A program made the position numbers and the translations under genes. 64,000 nucleotides of DNA, from contig OZ244581.1 in NCBI GenBank assembly GCA_965217935.1, positions 3,038,001 to 3,102,000 of the forward strand, written 5' to 3'. The notes under the pieces were generated by a model. It was not told where the DNA came from and made no database searches. It worked only from the letters and a program-made list of their open reading frames with translations. This stretch comes from JBBROS01 sp965217935 (GTDB lineage Bacteria; Pseudomonadota; Alphaproteobacteria; Acetobacterales; Acetobacteraceae). Positions 46,662 through 55,192 of the stretch are shown here, one piece after another (positions within the stretch are counted from its first letter, which is position 1; each line of letters starts with the position of its first letter).

Positions 46662-48287
46662 ATGTCAGAGCGCGAGGCGATGGAGTTCGACGTGGTGATC
46701 GTAGGGGCAGGCCCGGCCGGTCTCTCGGCCGCGATCCGGCTCAAGCAGCTCGCCCCCGAGGCTACCGTCTGCGTGGTGGAGAAGGGCGGCGAGGTTGGGG
46801 CGCACATCCTCTCCGGCGCGGTCATCGAGCCGCGGGCGCTGAATGAGCTGCTGCCGAACTGGCGGGAGGACGGCGCCCCGCTCAACACCGAGGCCAAGCA
46901 GGACCGTTTCCTTTACCTGACCGCTACGAGCAGCATCCGCATGCCCACGCCCAGGCAGATGCACAACGAAGGCAACTACATCGTCAGCCTCGGCGACACC
47001 TGCCGCTGGCTCGGCCAGCAGGCCGAAGGCCTGGGGGTCGAGATCTACCCAGGCTTCGCCGCCGCCGAACTGCTGGAGGAGGACGGGCGCATCGTCGGCG
47101 TCGCCACCGGCGACATGGGCATCACCAAGGCGGGCGAGCCCGGCCCCAACCACCAGCCCGGCATGGAACTCCGCGCCGCCTACACCCTGTTCGCCGAAGG
47201 CTGCCGGGGCAGCCTGTCCAAGACCTTGATGGAGCGGTTCGACCTGCGCTCGAACTGCGATCCGCAGACCTACGCCATCGGCATCAAGGAATTGTGGGAA
47301 ATCCCCGCCGGGCAGCACCAGCCCGGGCTGATCGAGCATACGACCGGCTGGCCGCTCGACAGCAGCACCTATGGCGGCTCGTGGCTATATCACTTTGGCG
47401 AGAACCTGGTCAGCTACGGGTTCGTGGTCGGCCTGGACTACCGCAACACCTGGCTCTCGCCGTTCGATGAGATGCAGCGGTTCAAGACCCACCCGCACAT
47501 GCGCAAGCACTTCGAAGGCGGGCGGCGCATCAGCTACGGCGCGCGGGCGCTCAGCGAAGGCGGCCTGCAATCGATCCCGAAGCTCACGTTTCCGGGCGGG
47601 GCCCTGCTGGGCGACGCCGCCGGGTTCCTCAACGTGCCGAAGATCAAGGGCACCCATGCCGCCATGAAATCCGGCATGATCGCCGCCGAAGCCGTGGCCG
47701 AGGCGCTGGAGAATAATCGTCCGCCGGAGCCGCCGGGCATGGAGGAGCGGTTTCGCCAGAGCTGGCTGCATGCCGAGCTGCACGGCGCGCGCAATATCCG
47801 CCCCGCCTTCGCCCGCTTCGGCCTGTATGGCGGCATCGCTTACGCCGCAGTCGACACCTACGTGTTCCGCGGCAAAGCCCCCTGGACCATGCACCACAGG
47901 CACGCCGACAACGAGGAGCTTGCCAAGGCTTCCAGCGCGCAGAAAATCCACTATCCGAAGCCCGACGGCACGCTCACGTTCGACAAGCTCTCCTCGGTGT
48001 TCATCAGCAACACCAACCACGAGGAGGACCAGCCGCCGCACCTGGTATTGCGCGACAAGGCGCGCTGGGAGGCGGTGAACTGGGACGAATACGCGAGCCC
48101 TGAGAGCCGCTACTGCCCGGCAGGGGTGTATGAGGCGGTCGACACCGACACCGACCATCCCCGGCTGCAGATCAACGCCCAGAATTGCGTTCACTGCAAA
48201 ACCTGTGACATCAAGGACCCGACGCAGAACATCGATTGGCAGGTCCCTGAAGGCGCTGGCGGCCCCAACTACCCGAGCGGCATGTGA
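46662..48287 (+). CDS. Electron transfer flavoprotein-ubiquinone oxidoreductase
   Basis: 541 residues from ATG 46662, chosen because GGGAGG lies eight bases upstream. FAD motif VVIVGAGPAGLSAAIRL, quinone-site region HILSGAVIEPRALNELLP, GGLQSIPKLTFPGGALLGDAAGFLNVPKIKGTHAAMKSG, and the C-terminal 4Fe-4S ligands RYCPAGVYE with NCVHCKTCDIKDPTQNI, ending GGPNYPSGM. Transfers electrons from ETF, and hence from acyl-CoA dehydrogenases such as those at 20-22 kb, to the quinone pool at the inner membrane. Confidence 0.95.
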   Translation: MSEREAMEFDVVIVGAGPAGLSAAIRLKQLAPEATVCVVEKGGEVGAHILSGAVIEPRALNELLPNWREDGAPLNTEAKQDRFLYLTATSSIRMPTPRQMHNEGNYIVSLGDTCRWLGQQAEGLGVEIYPGFAAAELLEEDGRIVGVATGDMGITKAGEPGPNHQPGMELRAAYTLFAEGCRGSLSKTLMERFDLRSNCDPQTYAIGIKELWEIPAGQHQPGLIEHTTGWPLDSSTYGGSWLYHFGENLVSYGFVVGLDYRNTWLSPFDEMQRFKTHPHMRKHFEGGRRISYGARALSEGGLQSIPKLTFPGGALLGDAAGFLNVPKIKGTHAAMKSGMIAAEAVAEALENNRPPEPPGMEERFRQSWLHAELHGARNIRPAFARFGLYGGIAYAAVDTYVFRGKAPWTMHHRHADNEELAKASSAQKIHYPKPDGTLTFDKLSSVFISNTNHEEDQPPHLVLRDKARWEAVNWDEYASPESRYCPAGVYEAVDTDTDHPRLQINAQNCVHCKTCDIKDPTQNIDWQVPEGAGGPNYPSGM

Positions 48288-48308
48288 GCGGGGCGCTCTA
48301 AGCATCAT

Positions 48309-48350
48309 TTCGCAGGACGGCCCGCCGTCATGACGCGAAAAATGATGCGT
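48309..48350 (+). terminator. Hairpin after ETF-QO
   Basis: GCATCATTT with following CGC pairs with GCG and AAAATGATGC around a GC-rich loop that itself holds GGACGGCCCGCCGTC. It starts shortly after the stop at 48287 and fits a transcription terminator. Confidence 0.5.
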
Positions 48351-48361
48351 CTTCAAAGATT

Positions 48362-48405
48362 CCTAAGCAGACATTCGTGACACAAGCCACGAATGTCTGC
48401 TTAGG
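48362..48405. repeat. 44-bp perfect hairpin (18-bp arms) upstream of the TPR gene
   Basis: CCTAAGCAGACATTCGTG and CACGAATGTCTGCTTAGG are perfect arms around the 8-base loop ACACAAGC. Same dimensions as the hairpin at 29071 but a different sequence. No T-run. It could be a bidirectional terminator or an operator for the gene at 48429. Confidence 0.85.
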
Positions 48406-48428
48406 CCCGATAACGAGAAGGCGAGTAC

Positions 48429-50132
48429 ATGAATCCTGGCCGCACCATCAGCCGCGCCGCCCTGCTCGTTCTGTCGATGCTCTCGGCCTGCGCCGCGAGC
48501 AAGCCCGGCGGCAACAAGGCCGGCGCCGATTTCGAGCCGACCGGCGCGTTCGGCGACTATCTCTCCGGACGCTATGCCGCCAAGCTCGACGACATGGATA
48601 TCGCCGCCGAGAGGCTGGAGAAGGCCGCCAAGCTCAGCGGCGTGCCCGAAGTGCAGGTGCAGGCCTTCATCGCCGCCGTCATGGCCGGGCGCCCGGAGGC
48701 GGCCAAGCTGGCGGGCGCCGTGCCGAACAACCCGGTCGCTGAGCTGGTGCTGGCCGATGCCGACGCGAAAAGCGGGCGCTGGAGCAAGGCCGAAAGCCGC
48801 TTCTCCCGCCTGCCGCAGCAAGGCTTGACCCAGATCCTCCGTCCGCTCCTGGTCGCCTGGTCCGAGGCCGGGGCAGGGCGCACGGCCGCGGCGCTGGCCA
48901 CGTTGCAGCCTTTCGTCGACGGCGGGCGGCTGCGCGGCGTCATGGCGCTGCATTCCGCGCTGATCGCCGACATCGGCAACCAGCCGGCCGAGGCGACCCG
49001 GCTCTACCGCGTGGCCCAGGTCGACTACGGCGCGCTCAATCTCCGGCTCGGCGTGCTGCTCGCGAGCTGGCAGGCCCGGCAAGGCGCCCTCAACAACGCG
49101 CAGGCCCTCATCCGCGAGCTTACCGCGAGCAATGGCGACCTCGCCATCACCCGTCTCGCGCTCGAGGCGAACGTCGGCAAGCCGGTGGTCCGCAACGCGG
49201 CCGACGGCATCGCCGAGGCGTATCTGGCAATGGGCGCCACGTTGAAGCAGCAGAACGCTAACGATTCCGCCCAGGTCATGATTCGCCTCGCCCTGTCGAT
49301 GCGTCCTGACTTCACCGCCGCCCGCCTGTTGCTGGCCGATCTGCAGCAGGGATCCAAGCGCAGCGACGCCGCGATCGAAACGCTGGAGCCGGTCGCCTCC
49401 AGCGATCCGCTCTACGCCCTCGTCCAGCTTCGGCGGGCCAGTCTTGAGGAATCGCTCGGCCAGACCGAGAAGTCCACCCGCTTGCTCGAACAGCTCGCCA
49501 GCGAATACCCTGATCGCCCCGAACCCTTGGCGCTCGCCGCGAGCAATCTCCGCCGCGCCGGCCAGTTCTCCGAAGCCGCCGCCATATTCACCCGCGCGAT
49601 CGACCGCGTCGGCGCGCCCAGCCGCAGCGCCTGGCCGTTGTTCTACGAGCGCGGCGTCGCTTACGACCGCGCCGGGCAATGGGCCAAGGCGGAACGCGAT
49701 TTTGAATACGCCCTCTCGCTGGCCCCCGACCAGCCGGGCGTCATGAACTATCTCGCCTATGCCTGGACCGAGCAGGACCGCAACCTGCCGCAAGCGCGAG
49801 CAATGCTGGAGCGCGCCGTGGAGCAGAGTCCGAACCAGGCCGCCTACATCGACAGCCTCGGCTGGGTGGAGCTTCGCCAGGGCGACACCGCCGCCGCATT
49901 GAAGAACCTCAGCAAGGCCGTCGATCTGCAACCCGAGGACCCGGTCATCAACGGCCACCTCGGCGACGCGCTCGCCGCCGTCGGGCGCTACCGCGAGGCC
50001 GAGTATCAATGGCGCCGGGCCTTGACCTTCAAGCCGGACGCCGCCGACGCCGAGCGCATCAATGCCCGGCTGAACTCGATCTCGGCCGCGAAGCCGAAGC
50101 AAGCCTCGACCCCTGCTCCGGAGGTGCGCTGA
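48429..50132 (+). CDS. TPR-repeat lipoprotein
   Basis: 567 residues. Lipoprotein signal: hydrophobic LLVLSMLSAC with a lipobox cysteine at about residue 21. The body is tandem TPR helices, clearest in the C-terminal third: PLFYERGVAYDRAGQWAKAERDFEYALSLAPDQPGVMNYLAYAW, then AAYIDSLGWVELRQGDTAAALKNLSKAVDLQPEDP, then INGHLGDALAAVGRYREAEYQWRRAL. Protein-binding scaffold in the envelope; partner unknown. ispE follows within 6 bases, the usual order in Acetobacteraceae-type genomes. Confidence 0.9.
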   Translation: MNPGRTISRAALLVLSMLSACAASKPGGNKAGADFEPTGAFGDYLSGRYAAKLDDMDIAAERLEKAAKLSGVPEVQVQAFIAAVMAGRPEAAKLAGAVPNNPVAELVLADADAKSGRWSKAESRFSRLPQQGLTQILRPLLVAWSEAGAGRTAAALATLQPFVDGGRLRGVMALHSALIADIGNQPAEATRLYRVAQVDYGALNLRLGVLLASWQARQGALNNAQALIRELTASNGDLAITRLALEANVGKPVVRNAADGIAEAYLAMGATLKQQNANDSAQVMIRLALSMRPDFTAARLLLADLQQGSKRSDAAIETLEPVASSDPLYALVQLRRASLEESLGQTEKSTRLLEQLASEYPDRPEPLALAASNLRRAGQFSEAAAIFTRAIDRVGAPSRSAWPLFYERGVAYDRAGQWAKAERDFEYALSLAPDQPGVMNYLAYAWTEQDRNLPQARAMLERAVEQSPNQAAYIDSLGWVELRQGDTAAALKNLSKAVDLQPEDPVINGHLGDALAAVGRYREAEYQWRRALTFKPDAADAERINARLNSISAAKPKQASTPAPEVR

Positions 50133-50137
50133 GCACG

Positions 50138-50983
50138 GTGCTGCACGAGGCGGCTCCGGCCAAGGTCAACCTGTTCCTGCACGTCGTCGGCCGCGCGCCG
50201 AACGGGTATCACCAGCTCGACAGTCTGGCGGTGTTTCCCGGCATCGCGGACCGGCTTCGCGCCGAGCCGGCGGCGGCGCTGACGCTGACCGTCGAAGGTC
50301 CTTTCGCGTCAGGGCTGGAGGCCGAGCCGGCAAACCTCGTGCTGCGCGCCGCGGCGGCATTGGCAAAGGCGGCGGGCTGCGGGGCGGGGGCATCGATCAC
50401 GCTGCAAAAGAACCTGCCGATCGCCAGCGGCATCGGCGGCGGATCGGCCGATGCCGCAGCGGCCTTGCGTCTGCTGTCCCGAGCATGGGGCTTGTCGCTC
50501 CCGCCCGCAGATCTGGCCGGCCTTGCTGCGAGCCTGGGCGCGGACGTTCCCGTGTGCCTGCCATCGCGGCCGGCCCGGATGAGCGGCGTCGGAGACCTGC
50601 TCGGCACGGCGCCGGGCTTGCCGGCTTGCGGCATCGTCCTGGTCAACCCCGGCGTCGCGGTCTCGACCAAGGCCGTGTTCGAGGCCAGGAGCGCACCCTT
50701 CAGCGCTCCCGCCGAGCTGCCCGCAAGCTGGCCTGACGCAGCCGTCATGGCCGCCGACCTGGCATGTCTCGGCAACGACCTGCAGGCGCCGGCCCTCCTG
50801 CTCTGTCCCGAGATCGCCGCCGCCCTCGAGTGGCTTGGCGCGCGGCCTGGCTGCCTGCTGGCCCGCATGAGCGGCTCCGGGGCAACCTGCTTCGGCCTGT
50901 TCGCGAATACCGTCCATGCCGAGCAGGCCGCGTCCGCGGCGCCATCCGGCTGGTGGGCCTGGGGCGGGGCGCTTGCGCAATAG
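50138..50983 (+). CDS. ispE: 4-diphosphocytidyl-2-C-methyl-D-erythritol kinase IspE
   Basis: 281 residues from GTG 50138. GHMP kinase: PAKVNLFLHVVGRAPNGYHQLDSLAVF (substrate site), LPIASGIGGGSADAAAALRLLSRAWG (ATP glycine-rich loop), and LLARMSGSGATCFGLF (motif 3). Fourth step of the MEP isoprenoid pathway, phosphorylating CDP-methylerythritol. An essential housekeeping gene, and the last one before the IS cluster; IS110-related sequence begins 20 bases after its stop. Confidence 0.95.
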   Translation: MLHEAAPAKVNLFLHVVGRAPNGYHQLDSLAVFPGIADRLRAEPAAALTLTVEGPFASGLEAEPANLVLRAAAALAKAAGCGAGASITLQKNLPIASGIGGGSADAAAALRLLSRAWGLSLPPADLAGLAASLGADVPVCLPSRPARMSGVGDLLGTAPGLPACGIVLVNPGVAVSTKAVFEARSAPFSAPAELPASWPDAAVMAADLACLGNDLQAPALLLCPEIAAALEWLGARPGCLLARMSGSGATCFGLFANTVHAEQAASAAPSGWWAWGGALAQ

Positions 50984-51085
50984 ATTGGTATCGCCGTGGA
51001 CCAGATGCTCGCCTGAGCACGGGGCGACCCGTCTTGCTATATGCAGGCTTCGAGGGTTGCGCTGGATGGTGCGGCGTATTGCCTC

Positions 51086-51838
51086 ATGCAGAGGAGACGA
51101 GTGGCGGGGCATTCCATCACCTACGTCGGGCTGGATGTGCGCAAGGATACGATTGCGGCGGCGGCCGAGCCAGGCAAGCGGGGGGACGTGCGCGAGCATG
51201 GCAAGGTCGCGAACGCCCCCGCTGCCCTGAGAACGCTTGTGGCCAAGCTTACGCGCGTTGGTTGCATGGTGCGGTTCTGCTACGGTTGAGGCCCGAAGGG
51301 CGTCAACGGGCCATGTGGCTATGGCATTCAACGGCAACTGAGGACGGCAAGCCATGAGTGCGTTGTCGTTGCGCCATCGCTGATCCCGCGTCAGTCGGGC
51401 GACCGGATCAAGACCGGCCGACGTGATGCGATCAATCTGGCCAAGCGGCATCGCGCTGGTGAACTCATGCCGGTCTGGGCGCCGGACCAGGCGCATGAGG
51501 CTGTCCGCCGCTTGGCGCGTGTGCGCCAAGCGGCGGTGCGAAGCGCGCGCCAAGCGCGCCAGCAACTGCCGGGTTTTCTCCTGCGCCGCGGCCGCCACTG
51601 TCACCGGCCAGCCTGGACGCTGATGCGCCGGCGCTGGCTGAGCGGGCTCCACGTCGAGCGCGCTGCCCATCATATCGTCTTGGAGGATTGCATCGCGACG
51701 GCCGAGGCGGCAACCGCACGGCGCGACCGGCTGGAGGCGCATATCGAGGCGGCGTTGGCGGATTGGTCGCGGGCGCCGGTCGTGCGTAAGCGTCCGCGCC
51801 TGACCGGGGTTCTTAGTTATTCGGGTCGGCCGCTTTGA
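51086..51838 (+). pseudogene. IS110-family transposase with beta hairpin, 3' truncated
   Basis: ITYVGLDVRKDTIAAAAEPGKRGDVREHGKV (DEDD start), then FCYG-stop-GPKGVNGPCGYGIQRQL, then in the same frame HECVVVAPSLIPRQSGDRIKTGRRDAINLAKRHRAGEL and MPVWAPDQAHEAVRRLARVRQAAVR. The only interruption is the beta element, which brings the TGA. The catalytic-serine C-terminal domain is missing beyond 51838, where IS66 sequence begins. Confidence 0.85.
51285..51307 (+). repeat. Hairpin element beta, copy in IS110
   Basis: GTTGA-g-GCCC-GAA-GGGC-g-TCAAC: a 23-base hairpin with a GAA loop and one G/G mismatch. It separates the conserved Tyr codon of RFCY from GPCGYG and introduces TGA. The same architecture (GAA loop, one mismatch after a four-pair apex) appears in IS630 at 53366. 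Confidence 0.85.
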
Positions 51839-52376
51839 TCGGTTACTGTGTCCAGTGCCAAGGCAAGAGGGTGTCGATCTGATTGATGGGATGTTCGGCA
51901 ATACGCCCGAGCACGTCGGCCAGGTAGGTTTGAGGGTTGATGCCGTTCATGCGGCAGGTTTCGGCGATGGCGTCGATGCACGCCGCCCGCTGCCCTCCGG
52001 CGTCGGAACCGCAGAACATGTGGTTTTCCCATCCCAGAACCGGTGGTTTCATGGCGCGTTCGGCGGCATTGTTGGACATTTCGAGGCGGCCGTCAGCGGC
52101 GTAGCGGGTGAGCGCTGTCCAGCGCGACAGGGCGTATCGGATGGCTCCCGCCAGCGCGCTTTTGCCGCTGATCCGGTTCAGTGCGGCATCGAGAACCGCA
52201 TGAAATTGGTCGGGCAGCGGGCGGGCGTGTTCCTGGCGGGCCGCTGCCCGCCGCTCGGGCGACTGACCGGAGATGCTGCTCTCGATGGCGAACAGGGCGG
52301 CAATCCGCTGCAAGGCCTCGAGCGCGATCGGCGAGGCGGTAGCGTGATGGATGTCGTAGGATTTCCGACGCGCATG

Positions 52377-52429
52377 GCTCCGGCTACGCCCTCGGCCAGC
52401 AACGGGCTGGCTGAGGGCGTATCCGGAGC
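52377..52429 (-). repeat. Hairpin element delta in IS66 tnpC
   Basis: A 53-base near-perfect palindrome: arms GCTCCGG-c-TACGCCCTC-g-GCCAGC and its complement GCTGGC-t-GAGGGCGTA-t-CCGGAGC, loop AACGG. It sits between FNALY and the ARRKSYDIH segment of TnpC, replacing about a dozen conserved residues. No other copy seen in this window. Confidence 0.8.
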
Positions 52430-52495
52430 ATACAGGGCATTGAAGCCGGCATAGCCGTCCGCGTGCAGGAACCCATGGCAGCCGTCGAGCAGGGC

Positions 52496-52542
52496 CCCTG
52501 TCAGCTTCGCTGACGTCACGCCGTGGGTCAGCTCGCGCGATG
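52496..52542 (-). repeat. Hairpin element alpha, copy in IS66 tnpC C-terminal part
   Basis: CCCTGTCAGCTTCGCTGAC followed by GTCACGCCGTGGG, matching the copies at 30534 and 54655. The second small hairpin is degenerate here (GTCAGCTCGCGCGATG). It falls between the codons for RRGIHPIA and LLDGCHGF and its length is not a multiple of three, so it shifts the frame. Confidence 0.8.
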
Positions 52543-52609
52543 GGATGGATGCCGCGGCGATCGGCCGAGTAGCGGTAGAATGCTGCCGGAAAGACATGCG
52601 AGCTCCCCT

Positions 52610-52628
52610 CCGGTGGCTCCGCCACCGG
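52610..52628 (-). repeat. Hairpin element gamma in IS66 tnpC
   Basis: CCGGTGGC-TCC-GCCACCGG, a perfect 8-bp-arm hairpin with a three-base loop, inside an extra stretch (KQPVAEPPEGSSHVF) that IS66 relatives lack between CDPSA and PAAFYRYS. The frame is kept. Confidence 0.7.
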
Positions 52629-53365
52629 CTGCTTGGCAGACGGATCGCAAGGGCGATGGCCGCTCGTCGCGCACCAGAGCGCCCACAGCCGCCCGGCTCT
52701 AATACCAACTCGCGAAAGCATTCACTCGCAACGGGATTTCCACCGGCGCTGAAATCTGATTCGCTCTGCGGCCTCTGCTTTGCAAGGCTTCGCGCCATGG
52801 ACCAGCCGGTCGAGGTCACCCGCGCGGAACACAGCTCCGGCGCGCTGCGGCAGATCGCCTCGCGTCTGCGCGATGGCCGCGGTGTTCGGCGCCTGCTTGC
52901 CATCGCCCTTGTTCTGGACGGGCAGTCCCGCGCCGAGGCGGCGGCGGCCTGCGGCATGGACCGGCAAATCCTGCGCGACTGGCTGCTGCGCGACAACGCC
53001 CGCGGGGTTGCCGGGCTGTCGAACCAGCCTATTCCCGGTCGACCGCCGCACCTGAGCGATGCGCAGATGGCCGAACTCAAGCAGGGTGCGCTCGACGGGC
53101 CTGACCTGGACCGGCACGGCGTCATGCGGTGGCGCTGCGTTGATCTGCAACGCGAGATCAAGCAGCGTTTCAAGATCTCGGCGCATGTTGCCACGGCCGG
53201 CAAATGGCTGGGCACGCTGAACCTGACCCGCTTGCAGGCGCGCCCGGCCCATCCGGGCAAGGATGCCGACGACGAGGCGGCTTTTAAAAACACGTCAGCG
53301 ACATTGTCTGCCGCGCCGTGGCCGCGCGATACGGCGGCCCGGCCGGAGAGGTCTGGTTCGAAGAT

Positions 53366-53390
53366 GGTTGAGGGCCGAAGGCCATCGGCC
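53366..53390 (+). repeat. Hairpin element beta, copy in IS630
   Basis: GGTTGAG-GGCC-GAA-GGCC-A-TCGGCC. Same layout as the IS110 copy: GGTTGAG start, four-pair apex, GAA loop, one mismatch, and an outer arm paired partly through G-T. It follows the WFED codons and brings TGA in the gene's frame. Confidence 0.75.
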
Positions 53391-53432
53391 GCGTCGGTGA
53401 GCCAGGGGACGCTGGGCGCGGTTTGGGCGAGA

Positions 53433-53475
53433 CTTGCCAAAGGTTCCGGCCGGCGTAGCCGGATGCAATGGCAAG
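53433..53475 (+). repeat. Hairpin element zeta in IS630 transposase
   Basis: CTTGCCA ... TGGCAAG outer arms with CCGGC-(CGGCGTA)-GCCGG inside and six-base unpaired strands between, 43 bases in all. IS630 relatives read VWARRG here; this copy has the hairpin between VWA and RRGRTR, shifting the frame. Confidence 0.7.
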
Positions 53476-53951
53476 GCGAGGGCGAACGCGGCTCGTGCCC
53501 GGTTGCCGAGCGCGATTGCCGCCGCGACCGGGCCTATGTCTTCGGCGCCGTGCGTCCAGCGCGCGCAGCCGGCGAAGCCCTAATCATGCCATCAGTCAAC
53601 ATCGAAGCCATGACCCTGCATCTGCGGCAGATCAGCGCGCGGGTCGTGCCCGGCGCCCATGCAGCGCTGGTCCTCGACGGCGCTGCATGGCATCGCACGG
53701 GCGGTGCGCTTGCCGTGCCGGATACTGCCACGCTGGTGCGGCTGGCACCCTACAGCCCTGAATTGAACCCCCTTGGAAAACGTCCGGGAATACCTGCGCG
53801 GCAACACGCTGAACATAACGGTTTGGGAGAGCTATGACGCCATCGTCGAGGCGTGCTGCAACGCCTGGACCTTCTTCATTGGTGATTTGGATCGGGTCGT
53901 CTCCGTAACCAATCGGGCTTGGGCAAAGGTCAATTCTTAGGCGGGTTGGTA

Positions 53952-54825
53952 TGATCTTGCCCAAGCCGGGGGCCAGGACCGGGACCGTGGTGTCACCGGC
54001 GTGCAGCGCGCGCCCGGCCCGGACATGGCGGGCGATCGCCTCGGCCAGCGGCGACAGCAGGAACACGGCTGAGCCGACCCACTCCGCCAGCGTGGAGCGG
54101 TCAAGCTCGACGTCCTCGCGGGCGTAGATCACCGCTTGGCGGCGCAGCGGGATGTGATCGCAGTGTTTCGAGACCAGGACATGCGCGATCAGGCCCGGCC
54201 CCGGCCGGCCGCGCTCGATCGGCAACGAAGGCATCGGCTGCTGGACGATCGTCTCGTAGGCCCGGCAGCTCAGCTTTGGCCGCACGTGGCGGATCTCCTT
54301 GAAGCTGGAGGGGACATGCTCCAGCACGTTGCGCTCGTCCTGGCCGACCCGGCTGAATACGGCGCCGCCGCAGCCGGGACAGGCGCAGGGCGGCTCGTGG
54401 GTGAGGGTCTCGCGCGGCAGCTGCGGCGGCAGCGGCTTGCGCACCGGATGGCGGCGCTCACGCACGCCGGCCTGGCGCGATTGGGGACCGCCGGGCGACT
54501 GGGCCTGGGCGGCGCCCTCGGCCGCCTCCTCCTCCAGTTCGCCGATCAGCAACTCGAGCTGCTCGATGTCGCGGTCGAGCTGTTCCGACGACCGGCCAAA
54601 TCGCGCGCGCCGCAGCACGGCCAGCTGCATCTTGAGTTTTTCAATGTGCAGCGTCCCTGTCAGCTTCGCTGACGTCACGCCGTGGGATCGCTTCGCGATG
54701 GCGTGGATCTCGGCGGCGTTGGCCGCGATCTCAATACCTTTGCGCGCCAGCTCGGCTTACAGGCCGGCGGCAAACTGCCGCAGCGCTTCGGGGTCGGTTG
54801 GCAAGGAGGCCGTCGCCCAGGACAT
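53952..54825 (-). pseudogene. IS66 TnpC, N-terminal part
   Basis: Start at ATG 54825 (MSWATASLPTDPEALRQFAAGL), then a TAA in place of a Gln codon near 54757, then in frame AELARKGIEIAANAAEIH, the alpha hairpin, HIEKLKMQLAVLRRARFGRSSEQLDRDIEQLELLIGELEEE (coiled coil), the zinc-finger-type CACPGCGG, HVPSSFKEIRHVRPKLSCRAYE and HAGDTTVPVLAPGLGK with the first catalytic Asp. The C-terminal half is across the IS630 at 51843-52703. Confidence 0.88.
54655..54700 (-). repeat. Hairpin element alpha, copy in IS66 tnpC N-terminal part
   Basis: CCCTGTCAGCTTCGCTGAC then GTCACGCCGTGGG then ATCGC-TTC-GCGAT. The best-preserved copy: both hairpins have three-base TTC (GAA on the gene strand) loops. It adds about 15 in-frame residues (IAKRSHGVTSAKLTG) to the coiled coil before HIEKLKMQ. 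Confidence 0.85.
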
Positions 54826-54898
54826 GGCCTGATCGAACCAAAGCCGGACCCGGGCGTACAGCCTTTCCCGGGCTGCCGCCGGCGAAATTAGCCCGGCG

Positions 54899-55192
54899 TC
54901 AGACCGCCACGGGCGTGCGCGCCGGCGCCGGCGCCATCGCGCGATCGACGATCGGCGGCCAGACGAACCGGCCGGTCTCCAGCCTCTTGGCAAACAGGCA
55001 CAGCCCGGTCCCATCCCAGTAAAGGCATTTCAAGTAATCCGCTTTATTAGCTCGGAACAGGAATAGGTGCCCGCTGAACGGATCAGCTACCAGCACCTGC
55101 CGCACCTGGGCTGCCAAGCCGTCGGACCCGTAGCGCATGCTGATCGGACGGCAGGCTAGATAGACCTTGGTCCCGGGCGCCGCCTGGATCAC
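54899..55192 (-). CDS. tnpB: IS66 TnpB
   Basis: 97 residues, GTG start overlapping the tnpA stop. IQAAPGTKVYLACRPISMRYGSDGLAAQVRQVLVADPFSGHLFLFRANKADYLKCLYWDGTGLCLFAKRLETGRFVWP is the full TnpB core. The C-terminus ends about 15-20 residues early compared with common TnpB (no LEGIDW tail). Accessory protein for IS66 transposition; inactive here since tnpC is broken. Confidence 0.88.
   Translation of the reverse strand: MIQAAPGTKVYLACRPISMRYGSDGLAAQVRQVLVADPFSGHLFLFRANKADYLKCLYWDGTGLCLFAKRLETGRFVWPPIVDRAMAPAPARTPVAV

Larger units (their letters stand above)
51843..52703 (-). pseudogene. IS66 TnpC, C-terminal part (interrupted by IS630 and hairpins)
   Basis: Continues TnpC from 53952 after the IS630 insertion: AGRLWALWCATSG, FYRYSADRRGIHPI, then in another frame DGCHGFLHADGYAGFNALY, then SYDIHHATASPIALEALQRIAALFAIE, ADGRLEMSNNAAERAMKPPVLGWENHMFCGSDAGGQRAA and the C-terminal LPWHWTQ. 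Three hairpin elements (gamma, alpha, delta) lie inside, two of them shifting frame or replacing residues; the VACLAHVRRKF segment is damaged by delta. Confidence 0.85.
52797..53938 (+). pseudogene. IS630-family transposase with frameshifts and two hairpin insertions
   Basis: N-terminal HTH part from ATG 52797 (ALRQIASRLRDGRGVRRLLAIALVLDG, MDRQILRDWLLRDNARGVAGL). A shift near 53282 leads to VCRAVAARYGGPAGEVWFED, where beta interrupts. QGTLGAVWAR is followed by the zeta hairpin; then AYVFGAVRPARAAGEALIMPSVNIEAM, AALVLDGAAWHRTGG and LVRLAPYSPELNPL, and in yet another frame ENVREYLRGNTL to the end. DDE residues are recognisable, but the gene is dead. Confidence 0.85.
52704..53951 (+). mobile_element. 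IS630-family element inserted in IS66 tnpC
   Basis: Inverted ends ACCAACTCGC (52704 on) and GCGGGTTGGT (ending 53950) with AT/TA on both sides. IS66 TnpC text reads GLGKI up to 53952 and resumes as RAGRLWALW at 52703 on the minus strand. Excision to a single AT restores GKIIRAGRLW in frame. Confidence 0.85.
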
